A stretch of 64,000 nt of DNA from contig JAUXTT010000024.1 of assembly GCA_030684395.1 (NCBI GenBank), forward strand, positions 62,001 to 126,000, written 5' to 3'. This stretch comes from Bacteroidota bacterium (GTDB lineage: Bacteria; Bacteroidota; Bacteroidia; B-17B0; Aurantibacillaceae). Shown here piece after piece: positions 1 to 7,433 of this stretch. A program made the translations under genes and the position numbers. How positions within the stretch are numbered: the stretch's first letter is position 1; every line of letters starts with the position of its first letter. Below the pieces are notes generated by a model that saw only the letters and a program-made list of their open reading frames with translations, was not told the DNA's origin and searched no databases.

Positions 1-651
1 TTAAAAGCTGCGGAAGATAATCTTACTTTGGTAAAAGAAGGTGTTACAAAAGCGGCAGGAAGTGCTACCAACACATTGGTAAAAGCAACAATCAGCGGAA
101 TGGTATTGGATGTTCCGGTAAAAGAAGGATCACAGGTAATTGAGAGTAATACTTTCAATGAAGGAACTACCATTGCTAGTGTTGCCAACATGGGTGAAAT
201 GATCTTCGAGGGAAAGCTGGATGAAAGTGAAGTAGGAAAAGTAATTCCGGGAATGGATATATTACTTACTATCGGGGCTATCGACATAGAAAAATTTGCA
301 GCTAAACTGGAATACATTTCTCCGAAAGGCGCAACAGAGAACGGGGCAATACAGTTTTTAATTCGTGCTGCCATCACCAAACAAACAGGAACTTTTTTAC
401 GCGCAGGTTACAGTGCTAATGCGGATATTATTTTATCCAAGAAAGATAAAGTGCTTTCTGTTCCTGAAAGTGTATTACAATTTGATAAAGACAAGACCTT
501 TGTTGAATTGGAAACAGGCACTCAAAAATTTGAAAAGAAATATATTAAAACAGGGATCAGTGATGGAATTAATATTGAAGTATTGGATGGATTAACAAAA
601 AAAGATAAGATCAAGATCCCAACATTAGCACCGCCACCTGAGCAGCATTAA
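1..651 (+). CDS. HlyD-family efflux periplasmic adaptor subunit, C-terminal part (5' end outside window)
   Basis: The reading frame is open to the first base of the window, so this is the C-terminal ~216 residues of a longer protein. The visible part has the second half of a lipoyl/barrel-sandwich hairpin (ISGMVLDVPVKEGSQVIES), a beta-barrel region (VANMGEMIFEGKLDESEVGK, then IPGMDILLTIGA), and a C-terminal membrane-proximal domain with VLSVPESVLQF. This order matches membrane fusion proteins of RND or MacAB-type exporters, which sit in the periplasm and link an inner-membrane pump to an outer-membrane channel. The transporter genes would be expected upstream, outside the window. The family is clear; substrate and pump type cannot be told. 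A TTG at 28 would give a false internal start. Confidence 0.85.
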   Translation, partial: LKAAEDNLTLVKEGVTKAAGSATNTLVKATISGMVLDVPVKEGSQVIESNTFNEGTTIASVANMGEMIFEGKLDESEVGKVIPGMDILLTIGAIDIEKFAAKLEYISPKGATENGAIQFLIRAAITKQTGTFLRAGYSANADIILSKKDKVLSVPESVLQFDKDKTFVELETGTQKFEKKYIKTGISDGINIEVLDGLTKKDKIKIPTLAPPPEQH

Positions 652-669
652 TTTTAAATTCATTTCTAA

Positions 670-1332
670 ATGAAAATACATTGGCATGTTAAAACGATTT
701 CAATTCTCCTGATTATCTTGACTCTTTACGCTTGTGGTGGACCAAAGAAACAAGAATACAAACAGAGCGAACTAAACATTGGCTCTGCAAGTAAAAAGAT
801 CGAGCTGGATCTTTTAGGAAACAATCTGCGGTCTTTTATTAATATTAAATTATTAAGTGACTCCAGCAGAAATCTTATTTCGCAGCTAGGTGCTTATAAA
901 TTTTCCACTTCTATTGATCCCGAAAATCAAGACGATAACAGAAACAATCCGGATGCAATTATTTATTATGAGTATGAAGGAATTACATTAAAATACATTT
1001 TTAAAGGAGCCGGTCATTACATTGATCATAAAACAGGATATGTTGAGCAGCCAAATAGAGAACAACTACAAAAGACACTGAACGAATTTAAAAATGCATA
1101 TCTGGAAGAGATTCTAATAGAACCAAGACTATATAAAGGAAATTTACCTTTCACGTTAAGTTCATCTTCAAAACCAAATGACGTAATAAAAGTATTTGGG
1201 AAGCAGGATTCATTATTCAATTCAACCTCCGAAAAGATACGTTACAAGTATCCTGAAAAGGGTGTTTCTTTTGTTTTTGACTACGACAGTACTATGAGCT
1301 ATATTAGTCTAAGCGATACTTTGCGAAAATAG
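670..1332 (+). CDS. Hypothetical lipoprotein
   Basis: A 220-residue protein with a lipoprotein signal: a charged start, a hydrophobic stretch (ISILLIILTL) and a lipobox ending in Cys (LYAC, Cys at about residue 22) followed by GG. It should therefore be lipidated and membrane-anchored. The rest is mixed alpha/beta with no family I recognise; a motif PNDVIKVFGKQDS in the last third resembles short repeats of exported proteins. It starts 18 bp after the HlyD-type gene on the same strand, so the two are probably co-transcribed and it may serve the same envelope system, but that is inference. Confidence 0.7.
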   Translation: MKIHWHVKTISILLIILTLYACGGPKKQEYKQSELNIGSASKKIELDLLGNNLRSFINIKLLSDSSRNLISQLGAYKFSTSIDPENQDDNRNNPDAIIYYEYEGITLKYIFKGAGHYIDHKTGYVEQPNREQLQKTLNEFKNAYLEEILIEPRLYKGNLPFTLSSSSKPNDVIKVFGKQDSLFNSTSEKIRYKYPEKGVSFVFDYDSTMSYISLSDTLRK

Positions 1333-1412
1333 AACACGGATCAAGCAGATTTAAACGGATAAGATTTTCCTTTATCAGTGTTGATCCGTCAAATCAGTGT
1401 CATCTGTGTTCC
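1332..1412. repeat. Imperfect palindromic intergenic repeat (about 81 bp)
   Basis: The sequence begins GAACACGGATCAAGC and ends in the near-complement ATCTGTGTTCC; internally AGATTTAAACGGAT pairs with ATCCGTCAAATC. The two halves are imperfect inverted copies of each other. The element begins on the last base of the lipoprotein stop codon and ends 23 bp before the end of the convergent HEAT-repeat gene. It may act as a bidirectional terminator, but the sequence style matches dispersed palindromic intergenic repeats seen in Bacteroidota. Confidence 0.6.
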
Positions 1413-1435
1413 ATTATGAGGAGATGATGATTTTA

Positions 1436-1954
1436 TTACTTTGCAATCTCTTTCAAAGCCTTCTTACATCTATGTACTATGGCCGGAGACGTTTCGTGTT
1501 TGACCAGATCAGATAAAACCAGTTTTAACTCATCCTGAAGTTCAGGATACAGTTTTGAAATATTCTGCAATACAGTAATCGAAAAAGCTTTAACAGCAAT
1601 TGGTTCATCCATCGACAGGAGAAACTTCATACAGGCATCATATAGTTTTCCTTGTGATTTTTCCGGGATCTCAATGAATTGAAAAATCCTTAGTGAATTA
1701 CGTTTTACCGCATCGTGTTGATTCGGTTTATCTAAAAGATTGACAATTTTATTTATGTAAGGTTTTATTAAATGCGGATGATTTTCAACACAATAACTAA
1801 CTGCCCAGGCTGCTCTTTGAGTAACTCTATATTCAGAGCCCAGAAACAGTTCCATCAATTCTTTAAAACGATCTTTATCGTCGCCAACATAATTAACGAC
1901 TTTATCCCTTTGAGTTTTGGAATGGTCAACTAATATAACTTCACGAATATTCAT
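1436..1954 (-). CDS. HEAT-repeat-like helical protein
   Basis: A 172-residue protein made of paired amphipathic helices with HEAT/Armadillo character: QRAAWAVSYCVENHPHLIKP, then KRNSLRIFQFIEIPEKSQG, then IAVKAFSITVLQNISKLYPE. These form a short alpha-solenoid usually used for protein binding. There is no signal peptide or membrane segment, so it is probably cytoplasmic. It lies 35 bp downstream of the HMG-CoA lyase gene on the same strand and is probably the last gene of the pyrD operon. No catalytic motif is visible and a specific function cannot be given. Confidence 0.6.
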   Translation of the reverse strand: MNIREVILVDHSKTQRDKVVNYVGDDKDRFKELMELFLGSEYRVTQRAAWAVSYCVENHPHLIKPYINKIVNLLDKPNQHDAVKRNSLRIFQFIEIPEKSQGKLYDACMKFLLSMDEPIAVKAFSITVLQNISKLYPELQDELKLVLSDLVKHETSPAIVHRCKKALKEIAK

Positions 1955-1989
1955 TCAAATTAGAAATCTAAAATCATAAATCAACAATA

Positions 1990-2853
1990 CTAATGGTAGC
2001 GATTAAAAATTTCCCAGCTTTTTTCATAGGCTGTGAAAAGTACATCCTTATTAAGACCAAGATCTTTTGATATAGAGTTGAAATAAGAAACAATATCCTC
2101 AGTTGCTATATTTCCTGTAAGATCATCAGCTGCCATCGGGCAACCTCCAAAACCATGAATAGCTGAATCGAAACGTACACATCCGCTTTCTGCAGTTGCT
2201 TTTATTTTTTCTAAACTTTTTTCTTTGGTAGAATGTAAATGCGCCCCGAACTCTACATCTTTAAACGATGGAATCAAATGCTTGAACAAATAAGAAATAT
2301 TCTCCGGATTTGAAACGCCAATTGTATCTGCTAATGCGATAATCCTTATTCCCATTGAATATAATTTCTCTGTCCACTTAATCGCAATCTCGCTACTCCA
2401 CTCATCATTATATGGGTTTCCGAATGCCATTGAAATATATACAACCAATTCTTTATTATGTTTCACACACAAACTTTGAATTTCTTCTACACGCACCAAC
2501 GACTCCGCAATACTTGAATTAGCATTACGTTGCTGAAAGGTTTCTGAAATAGAAAAAGGAAACCCCAGGTATTTTATTTCATCAAAAACAACAGCATCCT
2601 GTGCTCCACGTTGATTTGCAATAATTGCAAGCAATTTAGATTTCGTTGAAGAAAGATCCAGCTTCTTTAGCACCTCAGCTGTATCCTGCATTTGCGGAAT
2701 AGATTTAGGCGAAACAAAACTTCCAAAATCAATGGTATCAAACCCGACTTTTAAAATAGAATTGATATAATCTGCTTTCAACTGGGCAGGGATCATTTGT
2801 TTGATACCTTGCATGGCGTCACGTGGACACTCAATTAATTTAATAGCACTCAT
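1990..2853 (-). CDS. Hydroxymethylglutaryl-CoA lyase
   Basis: A 287-residue TIM-barrel protein of the HMGL-like family, which cleaves 3-hydroxy-3-methylglutaryl-CoA to acetoacetate and acetyl-CoA at the end of leucine breakdown. Family marks are the N-terminal catalytic Arg in [10 protein letters not shown], the substrate loop [19 protein letters not shown], the metal-binding HLH in EFGAHLHST, and the C-terminal glycine loop with the active Cys in [14 protein letters not shown]. Length is slightly short for the family but no motif is missing. The start ATG overlaps the pyrD stop as ATGA, so translation is probably coupled. The carboxylase gene at 4509 could feed the same pathway but lies in a separate divergent unit. 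Confidence 0.88.
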   Translation of the reverse strand: MSAIKLIECPRDAMQGIKQMIPAQLKADYINSILKVGFDTIDFGSFVSPKSIPQMQDTAEVLKKLDLSSTKSKLLAIIANQRGAQDAVVFDEIKYLGFPFSISETFQQRNANSSIAESLVRVEEIQSLCVKHNKELVVYISMAFGNPYNDEWSSEIAIKWTEKLYSMGIRIIALADTIGVSNPENISYLFKHLIPSFKDVEFGAHLHSTKEKSLEKIKATAESGCVRFDSAIHGFGGCPMAADDLTGNIATEDIVSYFNSISKDLGLNKDVLFTAYEKSWEIFNRYH

Positions 2854-3890
2854 AAATTCTCCTCCAGTATTTTTTTGTTGATCTTTTTAATTAATCCGGG
2901 ACCTTCATATATAAAGCCTGTATACAACTGCACTAAACATGCACCCGCTTTTAATTTCTCAATTGCATCTTCAGCGGTGTGAATTCCTCCTACACCCATA
3001 ATTGGAAATGCTCCGTTTGATTTTTGATGAAGATACTTTATCACTTCCGTACTTCGTTTTGTTAATGGCTTTCCACTTAAACCACCGGCACCAATTTCTT
3101 CGATCCTTTTCTTATCAGTAGTTAAAGGTTCACGGGCAATCGTAGTATTTGTTGCGATCACTCCCGCAATTTTTGTTTCAGCAACTATACTTATAATGTC
3201 ATCTAATTGTTCGTTTGTAAGATCGGGTGCAATTTTCAAAAATACAGGTTTCGAATTTTTCTTAGCATTATTAAGTGCCATTACTTTATTCAATAATTTG
3301 GTAAGTGGTTCTTTATCCTGCAATGCACGAAGATTTGGTGTATTAGGTGAACTTACATTCACTACAAAATAATCTACATGATCAAACAAAGCATTGAAGC
3401 AGATCTCATAATCACTATCTGCTTCTTCGTTCGGAGTAACTTTATTTTTTCCAATATTACCACCTATAATTAGTCCGGGAGTTTTCTTCTTCTTTAAACG
3501 TTCAACAGCTTCCTCAACCCCATGATTATTGAAACCCATCCTGTTTATTATGGCCTCATCGGGGATCAACCTGAACAAACGTGGTTTATCATTTCCGGGC
3601 TGAGGCTTGGGTGTAAGTGTACCAATCTCAATAAAACCAAAGCCCAGAGCTCCTAATTCGTCAAAAACCTTTGCATCTTTATCTAAACCAGCAGCTAAAC
3701 CAACAGGATTTGGAAATTTTATACCTGCAACGGTACGTTCGAGGCGCGGATTCTTCACTTTATAAATCAATGATGCTAATCTTCGCATAAAACCTGCTCC
3801 CAAAAAAAATTTAAGACAGTCAAATGTCAAATAATGAGCTTTTTCAGGGTCTAATCGAAAAAAAAGGGGCTTTAAAAGGAGTTTGTACAT
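2850..3890 (-). CDS. pyrD: Dihydroorotate dehydrogenase (quinone), class 2
   Basis: A 346-residue FMN flavoprotein that oxidises dihydroorotate to orotate in pyrimidine synthesis and passes electrons to membrane quinone. The N-terminal amphipathic helix ([20 protein letters not shown]) marks class 2 enzymes and docks to the membrane. FMN and substrate motifs include [30 protein letters not shown], the catalytic Ser loop [12 protein letters not shown], and MGVGGI near the end. The open frame runs further upstream, but the start at 3890 gives the normal N-terminus and lies 8 bp from a TATATTTG promoter box. It is the first gene of a pyrD, HMG-CoA lyase, HEAT-protein operon. Confidence 0.92.
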   Translation of the reverse strand: MYKLLLKPLFFRLDPEKAHYLTFDCLKFFLGAGFMRRLASLIYKVKNPRLERTVAGIKFPNPVGLAAGLDKDAKVFDELGALGFGFIEIGTLTPKPQPGNDKPRLFRLIPDEAIINRMGFNNHGVEEAVERLKKKKTPGLIIGGNIGKNKVTPNEEADSDYEICFNALFDHVDYFVVNVSSPNTPNLRALQDKEPLTKLLNKVMALNNAKKNSKPVFLKIAPDLTNEQLDDIISIVAETKIAGVIATNTTIAREPLTTDKKRIEEIGAGGLSGKPLTKRSTEVIKYLHQKSNGAFPIMGVGGIHTAEDAIEKLKAGACLVQLYTGFIYEGPGLIKKINKKILEENL

Positions 3891-3898
3891 AATTCCCG

Positions 3899-3906
3899 CA
3901 AATATA
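3899..3906 (-). promoter_or_regulatory. Bacteroidota -7 box (TATATTTG) of pyrD
   Basis: On the minus strand TATATTTG fits the Bacteroidota primary sigma factor -7 consensus TAnnTTTG. It lies 8 bp before the pyrD ATG, which implies a very short mRNA leader and supports the 3890 start over the longer frame. Confidence 0.6.
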
Positions 3907-4012
3907 CGGGTATTTTCAACTTCATTAAAGGGCAAATTGGTCTGCCTATTTGAGCGTTTTAGAGTTAAATATGAAGTTTTTGGCAAAATTTCACGTTTTT
4001 TTTCGATTTTTT

Positions 4013-4042
4013 TTTGTTGGTTTAAAAAAAGCTATACATTTG
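4013..4042 (+). promoter_or_regulatory. Promoter of the small lipoprotein gene
   Basis: TTTG at 4013-4016 and TACATTTG at 4035-4042 are separated by 18 bp, matching the Bacteroidota -33/-7 layout. A long T tract precedes the -33 element. Transcription would start about 20 bp before the ATG at 4072. This promoter is divergent from the pyrD promoter. Confidence 0.65.
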
Positions 4043-4071
4043 CACTCAAATTCAAAAAACCTGAAAACAAA

Positions 4072-4338
4072 ATGAAAAAAGTATTATCTTTAATCGCTAT
4101 CGCTGCAGTATCTGCAACTTTCGTAGCGTGTGGACCAAGCCAAGAAGAATTAGATGCAGCAAAAAAGAAAACTGAAGATTCTATCAGAATCGCAGATTCT
4201 ACTGCAAACGCTGCAGCTGCTGCTCAATTAGCAGAACAAGCTAAAGCTGATTCTATTGCTAAAGCTGACATGATGAAAGCTGATTCAGCTCGTATCGCAG
4301 ATTCAATTGCTGCTGCTGGAAAAGGCAAAAAAAAGTAA
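4072..4338 (+). CDS. Small Ala/Asp/Ser-rich lipoprotein
   Basis: An 88-residue lipoprotein with a signal peptide and lipobox (FVACG, Cys at about residue 20). The mature part is a low-complexity, Ala-rich, charged helix in which the unit (K)AD-S-x-x-x-AD recurs, as in IRIADSTANAA, AKADSIAKADMM and KADSARIADSIAAA, and it ends in a Lys-rich tail (GKGKKK). This suggests a periplasmic helical or coiled-coil lipoprotein, in general style like Braun-type or spacer lipoproteins, but there is no homology I can claim. A strong promoter, a clean terminator and a regular codon choice suggest high expression. The frame extends upstream to 3883, but the ATG at 4072 has the signal peptide and the promoter. 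Confidence 0.8.
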   Translation: MKKVLSLIAIAAVSATFVACGPSQEELDAAKKKTEDSIRIADSTANAAAAAQLAEQAKADSIAKADMMKADSARIADSIAAAGKGKKK

Positions 4339-4363
4339 TCTAAACTGAAAAGTTTATAGCAAG

Positions 4364-4390
4364 AAAGTCACCAATTGGGTGACTTTTTTG
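4364..4390 (+). terminator. Rho-independent terminator
   Basis: Stem AAAGTCACC (4364-4372), a 5-base loop, the complement GGTGACTTT (4378-4386), then a T run. It ends the small lipoprotein transcript. Confidence 0.85.
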
Positions 4391-4463
4391 TTTTTACACC
4401 CTTCCCTACATTAAAATCAGAAATTTCTGTAAGTCCGCGCTCATCTGAATTGAGCCTAAATTG

Positions 4464-4471
4464 TATATTTG
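4464..4471 (+). promoter_or_regulatory. -7 box (TATATTTG) of the carboxylase gene
   Basis: An exact TAnnTTTG match 37 bp before the ATG at 4509. No well-placed -33 TTG is seen. Confidence 0.5.
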
Positions 4472-4508
4472 GCTTCTCAAAAAACAATACTACTTTATAT
4501 TATACACT

Positions 4509-6137
4509 ATGGATCTGGAATTTAACAAGAATGATGATAAGATGCGTTTGCTGATCTCTCAGCTGGAACAAAAATTAGCGAAAGTATATTTAGGTGGGGG
4601 GAAAAGCAGAATCGATAAACTTCATGAGCAGGGTAAAATGACTGCGCGTGAACGAATTGATTACCTTTTGGATAAAGATTCCAAACGTATTGAAGTAGGA
4701 ACATTCGCAGGAGAAGACATGTACAAAGAGCATGGTGGTTGTCCGGGCGGAGGTGTAGTTGTAGTTATTGGTTATATAAAAGGTAAACAATGTATTGTTG
4801 TTGCTAACGATGCTACTGTAAAAGCAGGTGCATGGTTCCCAATTACGGGAAAAAAGAATTTACGTGCTCAGGAAATTTCTATTGAAAATAAATTACCTAT
4901 CATTTATTTAGTAGATAGCGCAGGTGTTTATCTTCCTTTACAAGATGAGATCTTCCCCGATAAAGAGCATTTCGGGAGAATATTCCGTAACAATGCAGTA
5001 ATGAGTTCTATGGGCATTTTACAAATAGCTGCAATCATGGGAAGTTGTGTGGCGGGTGGTGCTTATTTACCAATCATGAGTGATGAAGCTATGATTGTAG
5101 ATAAAACAGGTAGTATCTTTCTGGCAGGATCATATTTGGTTAAAGCTGCAATTGGAGAGAACATCGATAACGAAACATTGGGTGGTGCTACTACTCAGTG
5201 TGAAATTTCTGGTGTTACCGACAATAAATGTAAAGACGATAAAGATTGCCTTGATAAAATCCGTAACATCATGGATAAAATTGGCGATTATGATAAAGCA
5301 GGATTTGATCGCATTGAAGCTGCAATTCCTAAAAAAGATCCTAAAGATATTTATGGGATTATTCCTGATGTGCGCGACAAACAATACGACATGCACGAGA
5401 TCATTCATCGCCTGGTGGATAATTCTGAATTTGATGAATACAAAGAGCTTTATGGAAAAAGCATCCTCTGTGGTTTAGCGCGTATTGATGGCTGGGCAGT
5501 GGGTATTGTTGCTAACCAACGTAAAGTAGTGAAAAGCAAAAAAGGTGAAATGCAATTCGGTGGCGTGATTTATAGCGACAGTGCGGATAAAGCTGCACGG
5601 TTTATTATGAATTGCAATCAACGTAAAATTCCATTAGTGTTTTTACAGGATGCAACCGGATTTATGGTTGGATCAAGAAGCGAACAAGGCGGAATTATTA
5701 AAGACGGAGCTAAGCTGGTAAATGCTATGAGTAATAGTGTAGTTCCAAAATTCACGATCATTATTGGAAACTCGTACGGTGCTGCTAACTATGCAATGTG
5801 TGGAAAAGCATACGATCCACGTTTAATTTATTCATGGCCTACAGGGCAAATAGCAGTAATGGGCGGAGCACAGGCAGCTAAAGTACTAGTGCAAATAGAA
5901 GTTGCCAGCTTAAAAGCAAAAGGTGAAGAAATTACTCCTGAGGTGGAAGCTGAATTATATAACAGAATAAAAGATCGTTATGATCTGCAAACAAGCCCAT
6001 ATTATGCATCAGCACGTTTATGGACAGATGGCATCATTGATCCTTTGGATACACGTAAAGTGATCAGCATGGGAATTGAGATGGCTAACCACTCTCCTAT
6101 TACTAAACGTTATAATGTTGGGGTTATTCAGACCTAA
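4509..6137 (+). CDS. Acyl-CoA carboxylase, carboxyltransferase (beta) subunit, methylcrotonyl-CoA carboxylase-like
   Basis: A 542-residue biotin-dependent carboxyltransferase subunit with the N- and C-terminal crotonase-like domains of the family. It moves carboxyl from biotin to an acyl-CoA. Motifs include MTARERIDYLLD, CPGGGVVVVIGYI, KNLRAQEISIENKLPIIYLV, DEIFPDKEHFGRIF, MGSCVAGGAYLPIMSDEAM and, in the C-terminal half, LQDATGFMVG and GNSYGAANYAMCG. The LRAQE and DEIFPDKEHFGRIF stretches are closer to methylcrotonyl-CoA carboxylase than to propionyl-CoA carboxylase as I know them. An HMG-CoA lyase nearby fits leucine breakdown, but substrate is inferred. No biotin carboxylase or BCCP gene is adjacent. 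The frame opens at 4461, but 4509 gives the conserved start and follows the promoter. Confidence 0.88.
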   Translation: MDLEFNKNDDKMRLLISQLEQKLAKVYLGGGKSRIDKLHEQGKMTARERIDYLLDKDSKRIEVGTFAGEDMYKEHGGCPGGGVVVVIGYIKGKQCIVVANDATVKAGAWFPITGKKNLRAQEISIENKLPIIYLVDSAGVYLPLQDEIFPDKEHFGRIFRNNAVMSSMGILQIAAIMGSCVAGGAYLPIMSDEAMIVDKTGSIFLAGSYLVKAAIGENIDNETLGGATTQCEISGVTDNKCKDDKDCLDKIRNIMDKIGDYDKAGFDRIEAAIPKKDPKDIYGIIPDVRDKQYDMHEIIHRLVDNSEFDEYKELYGKSILCGLARIDGWAVGIVANQRKVVKSKKGEMQFGGVIYSDSADKAARFIMNCNQRKIPLVFLQDATGFMVGSRSEQGGIIKDGAKLVNAMSNSVVPKFTIIIGNSYGAANYAMCGKAYDPRLIYSWPTGQIAVMGGAQAAKVLVQIEVASLKAKGEEITPEVEAELYNRIKDRYDLQTSPYYASARLWTDGIIDPLDTRKVISMGIEMANHSPITKRYNVGVIQT

Positions 6138-6161
6138 TAAGTATTTTACTTGTTTTTTAAG

Positions 6162-6204
6162 TAACCAAGTAAATTTAAAATTAAGTTTTAAATTTACTTG
6201 GTTA
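6162..6204. repeat. Palindrome, left copy of the pair bracketing the ATPase gene
   Basis: Two perfect 19-bp arms, taaccaagtaaatttaaaa (6162-6180) and its exact complement (6186-6204), around the 5-base loop ttaag. The same arms recur at 7391-7433. The left copy lies 24 bp after the carboxylase stop and 21 bp before the ATPase start. The stem is AT-rich and has no T tail of the usual kind. Confidence 0.9.
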
Positions 6205-6212
6205 AATTTTCG

Positions 6213-6220
6213 TATATTTG
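6213..6220 (+). promoter_or_regulatory. -7 box (TATATTTG) of the ATPase gene
   Basis: An exact TAnnTTTG match only 5 bp before the ATG at 6226, so the mRNA would be nearly leaderless. The -33 region would lie inside the left palindrome, so the palindrome could influence this promoter. Confidence 0.55.
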
Positions 6221-6225
6221 TTGAT

Positions 6226-7401
6226 ATGATAACTCGTTTTGCATTTAAAGCGATTCTACACCGATTACAAAAAACACCTGCTGTTGCTATATTGGGGCCA
6301 CGGCAAGTAGGGAAAACTACGTTAGCCAAATCGATATCGAAACAATTCAAAAAAGATGTGTTGTATTTTGATCTCGAAAATCCACGGCACGAAGCGGTGT
6401 TAATGACAGATGCTTATACTTTGCTGGAAGACAATAAAGAGAAATTGATCATCATTGATGAGATTCAAAGAAGACCAGAGTTGTTCACTTATTTACGCCC
6501 ACTAATTGATGATTATCGGAAAAACAGCCGGTTTTTACTTTTAGGTTCAGCTTCTCCACAATTGGTGAAAGGAGTTTCAGAAAGTCTAGCAGGAAGGATC
6601 CACTACGCTGATCTATCACCACTTTATTTAAATGAATTACCAAAAACTACCGCTCAGGATAAACTATGGTTTAGAGGCGGCTTTCCAAAGGCATTATTGG
6701 CAAAAAAAGATACAGACTATTGTGTGTGGATGGATGACTTCATTAAAACATATACGGAACGCGACCTTAATGATATATATGGAATTAATTTACCACGCAC
6801 TGTTGTGAGTTCATTTTGGAAAATGTTAGCTCATCATCATGGAGGTTTGTATAATGCAGAAATGTTTGGAAGATCTTTAGGAATTACCTCTCCTACTGTT
6901 ACAAAGTACCTGGATTACCTGGAAGGTGCATTTTTGGTAAGACGGCTGCCTTCCTACTTTGTAAATGCAAAAAAGCGTTTAATTAAAGCTCCAAAAATAT
7001 ATATTGCCGACAGTGGTATTTTACATCGATTAATAAATATAGATACTGTATCCGACCTCAAAACGAACCCAGTTGTAGGTGCTTCCTGGGAAGGGTTTGT
7101 AATTGAACAAATACGTTGCAATTTACCCCGCGGTTTTGAAATTTATTTTTACCGCACACAAAATGGCGCAGAGGCTGACCTGGTGATTACCAAAGCCCTT
7201 AAACCTGTTGCTTGTATAGAAATAAAATTGTCCAATACTCCAAAAATAAGTGATGGGTTTTATAATAGCATTATGGACCTGGAAACGACAACAAATTTTG
7301 TAATCACTCCCAGAGCAGATAACATCAAATTATCAAAAGGCTTAACGTTAACAAATTTAAGCCTGTTTTTATCAAAACACCAAAACGAAGTAACCAAGTA
7401 A
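6226..7401 (+). CDS. AAA ATPase with DUF4143 domain
   Basis: A 391-residue protein of the common prokaryotic AAA_14 plus DUF4143 family. Near the N-terminus is a Walker A (AILGPRQVGKTTL), then Walker B (KLIIIDEIQRRPEL) and a sensor stretch (RFLLLGSASP). A middle winged-helix region (LGITSPTVTKYLDYLEGAFL) is followed by the DUF4143 part with a nuclease-like core (YRTQNGAEADLVI, then ACIEIKLS), which resembles PD-(D/E)xK folds. Cellular function is not known for most members. The frame is open from 6076, but the earlier part overlaps the carboxylase and the palindrome; ATG 6226 gives the conserved start MITRFAFKAILHRLQ. The last codons and the stop lie inside the right palindrome (7391-7433), so gene and repeat are physically joined. 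Confidence 0.88.
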   Translation: MITRFAFKAILHRLQKTPAVAILGPRQVGKTTLAKSISKQFKKDVLYFDLENPRHEAVLMTDAYTLLEDNKEKLIIIDEIQRRPELFTYLRPLIDDYRKNSRFLLLGSASPQLVKGVSESLAGRIHYADLSPLYLNELPKTTAQDKLWFRGGFPKALLAKKDTDYCVWMDDFIKTYTERDLNDIYGINLPRTVVSSFWKMLAHHHGGLYNAEMFGRSLGITSPTVTKYLDYLEGAFLVRRLPSYFVNAKKRLIKAPKIYIADSGILHRLINIDTVSDLKTNPVVGASWEGFVIEQIRCNLPRGFEIYFYRTQNGAEADLVITKALKPVACIEIKLSNTPKISDGFYNSIMDLETTTNFVITPRADNIKLSKGLTLTNLSLFLSKHQNEVTK

Positions 7402-7433
7402 ATTTAAAATGCATTTTTAAATTTACTTGGTTA
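7391..7433. repeat. Palindrome, right copy of the pair bracketing the ATPase gene
   Basis: The same two 19-bp arms as at 6162-6204, here at 7391-7409 and 7415-7433, around the loop tgcat. It holds the stop codon of the ATPase (7399-7401) and, on the other strand, the stop codon of the phosphatase gene (7431-7433). It may serve as a two-way terminator, but the exact match to the upstream copy points to a repeat unit. Confidence 0.9.

Noticed and set aside
4522-5408. Antisense open frames opposite the carboxylase gene
   Set aside because: They follow codon periodicity of the real gene on the other strand and have no start signals or domain content.
7391-7433. Simple terminator between convergent genes
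   Set aside because: The stem is AT-rich without a GC core, and an identical palindrome occurs upstream of the ATPase gene, so the repeat reading is preferred.
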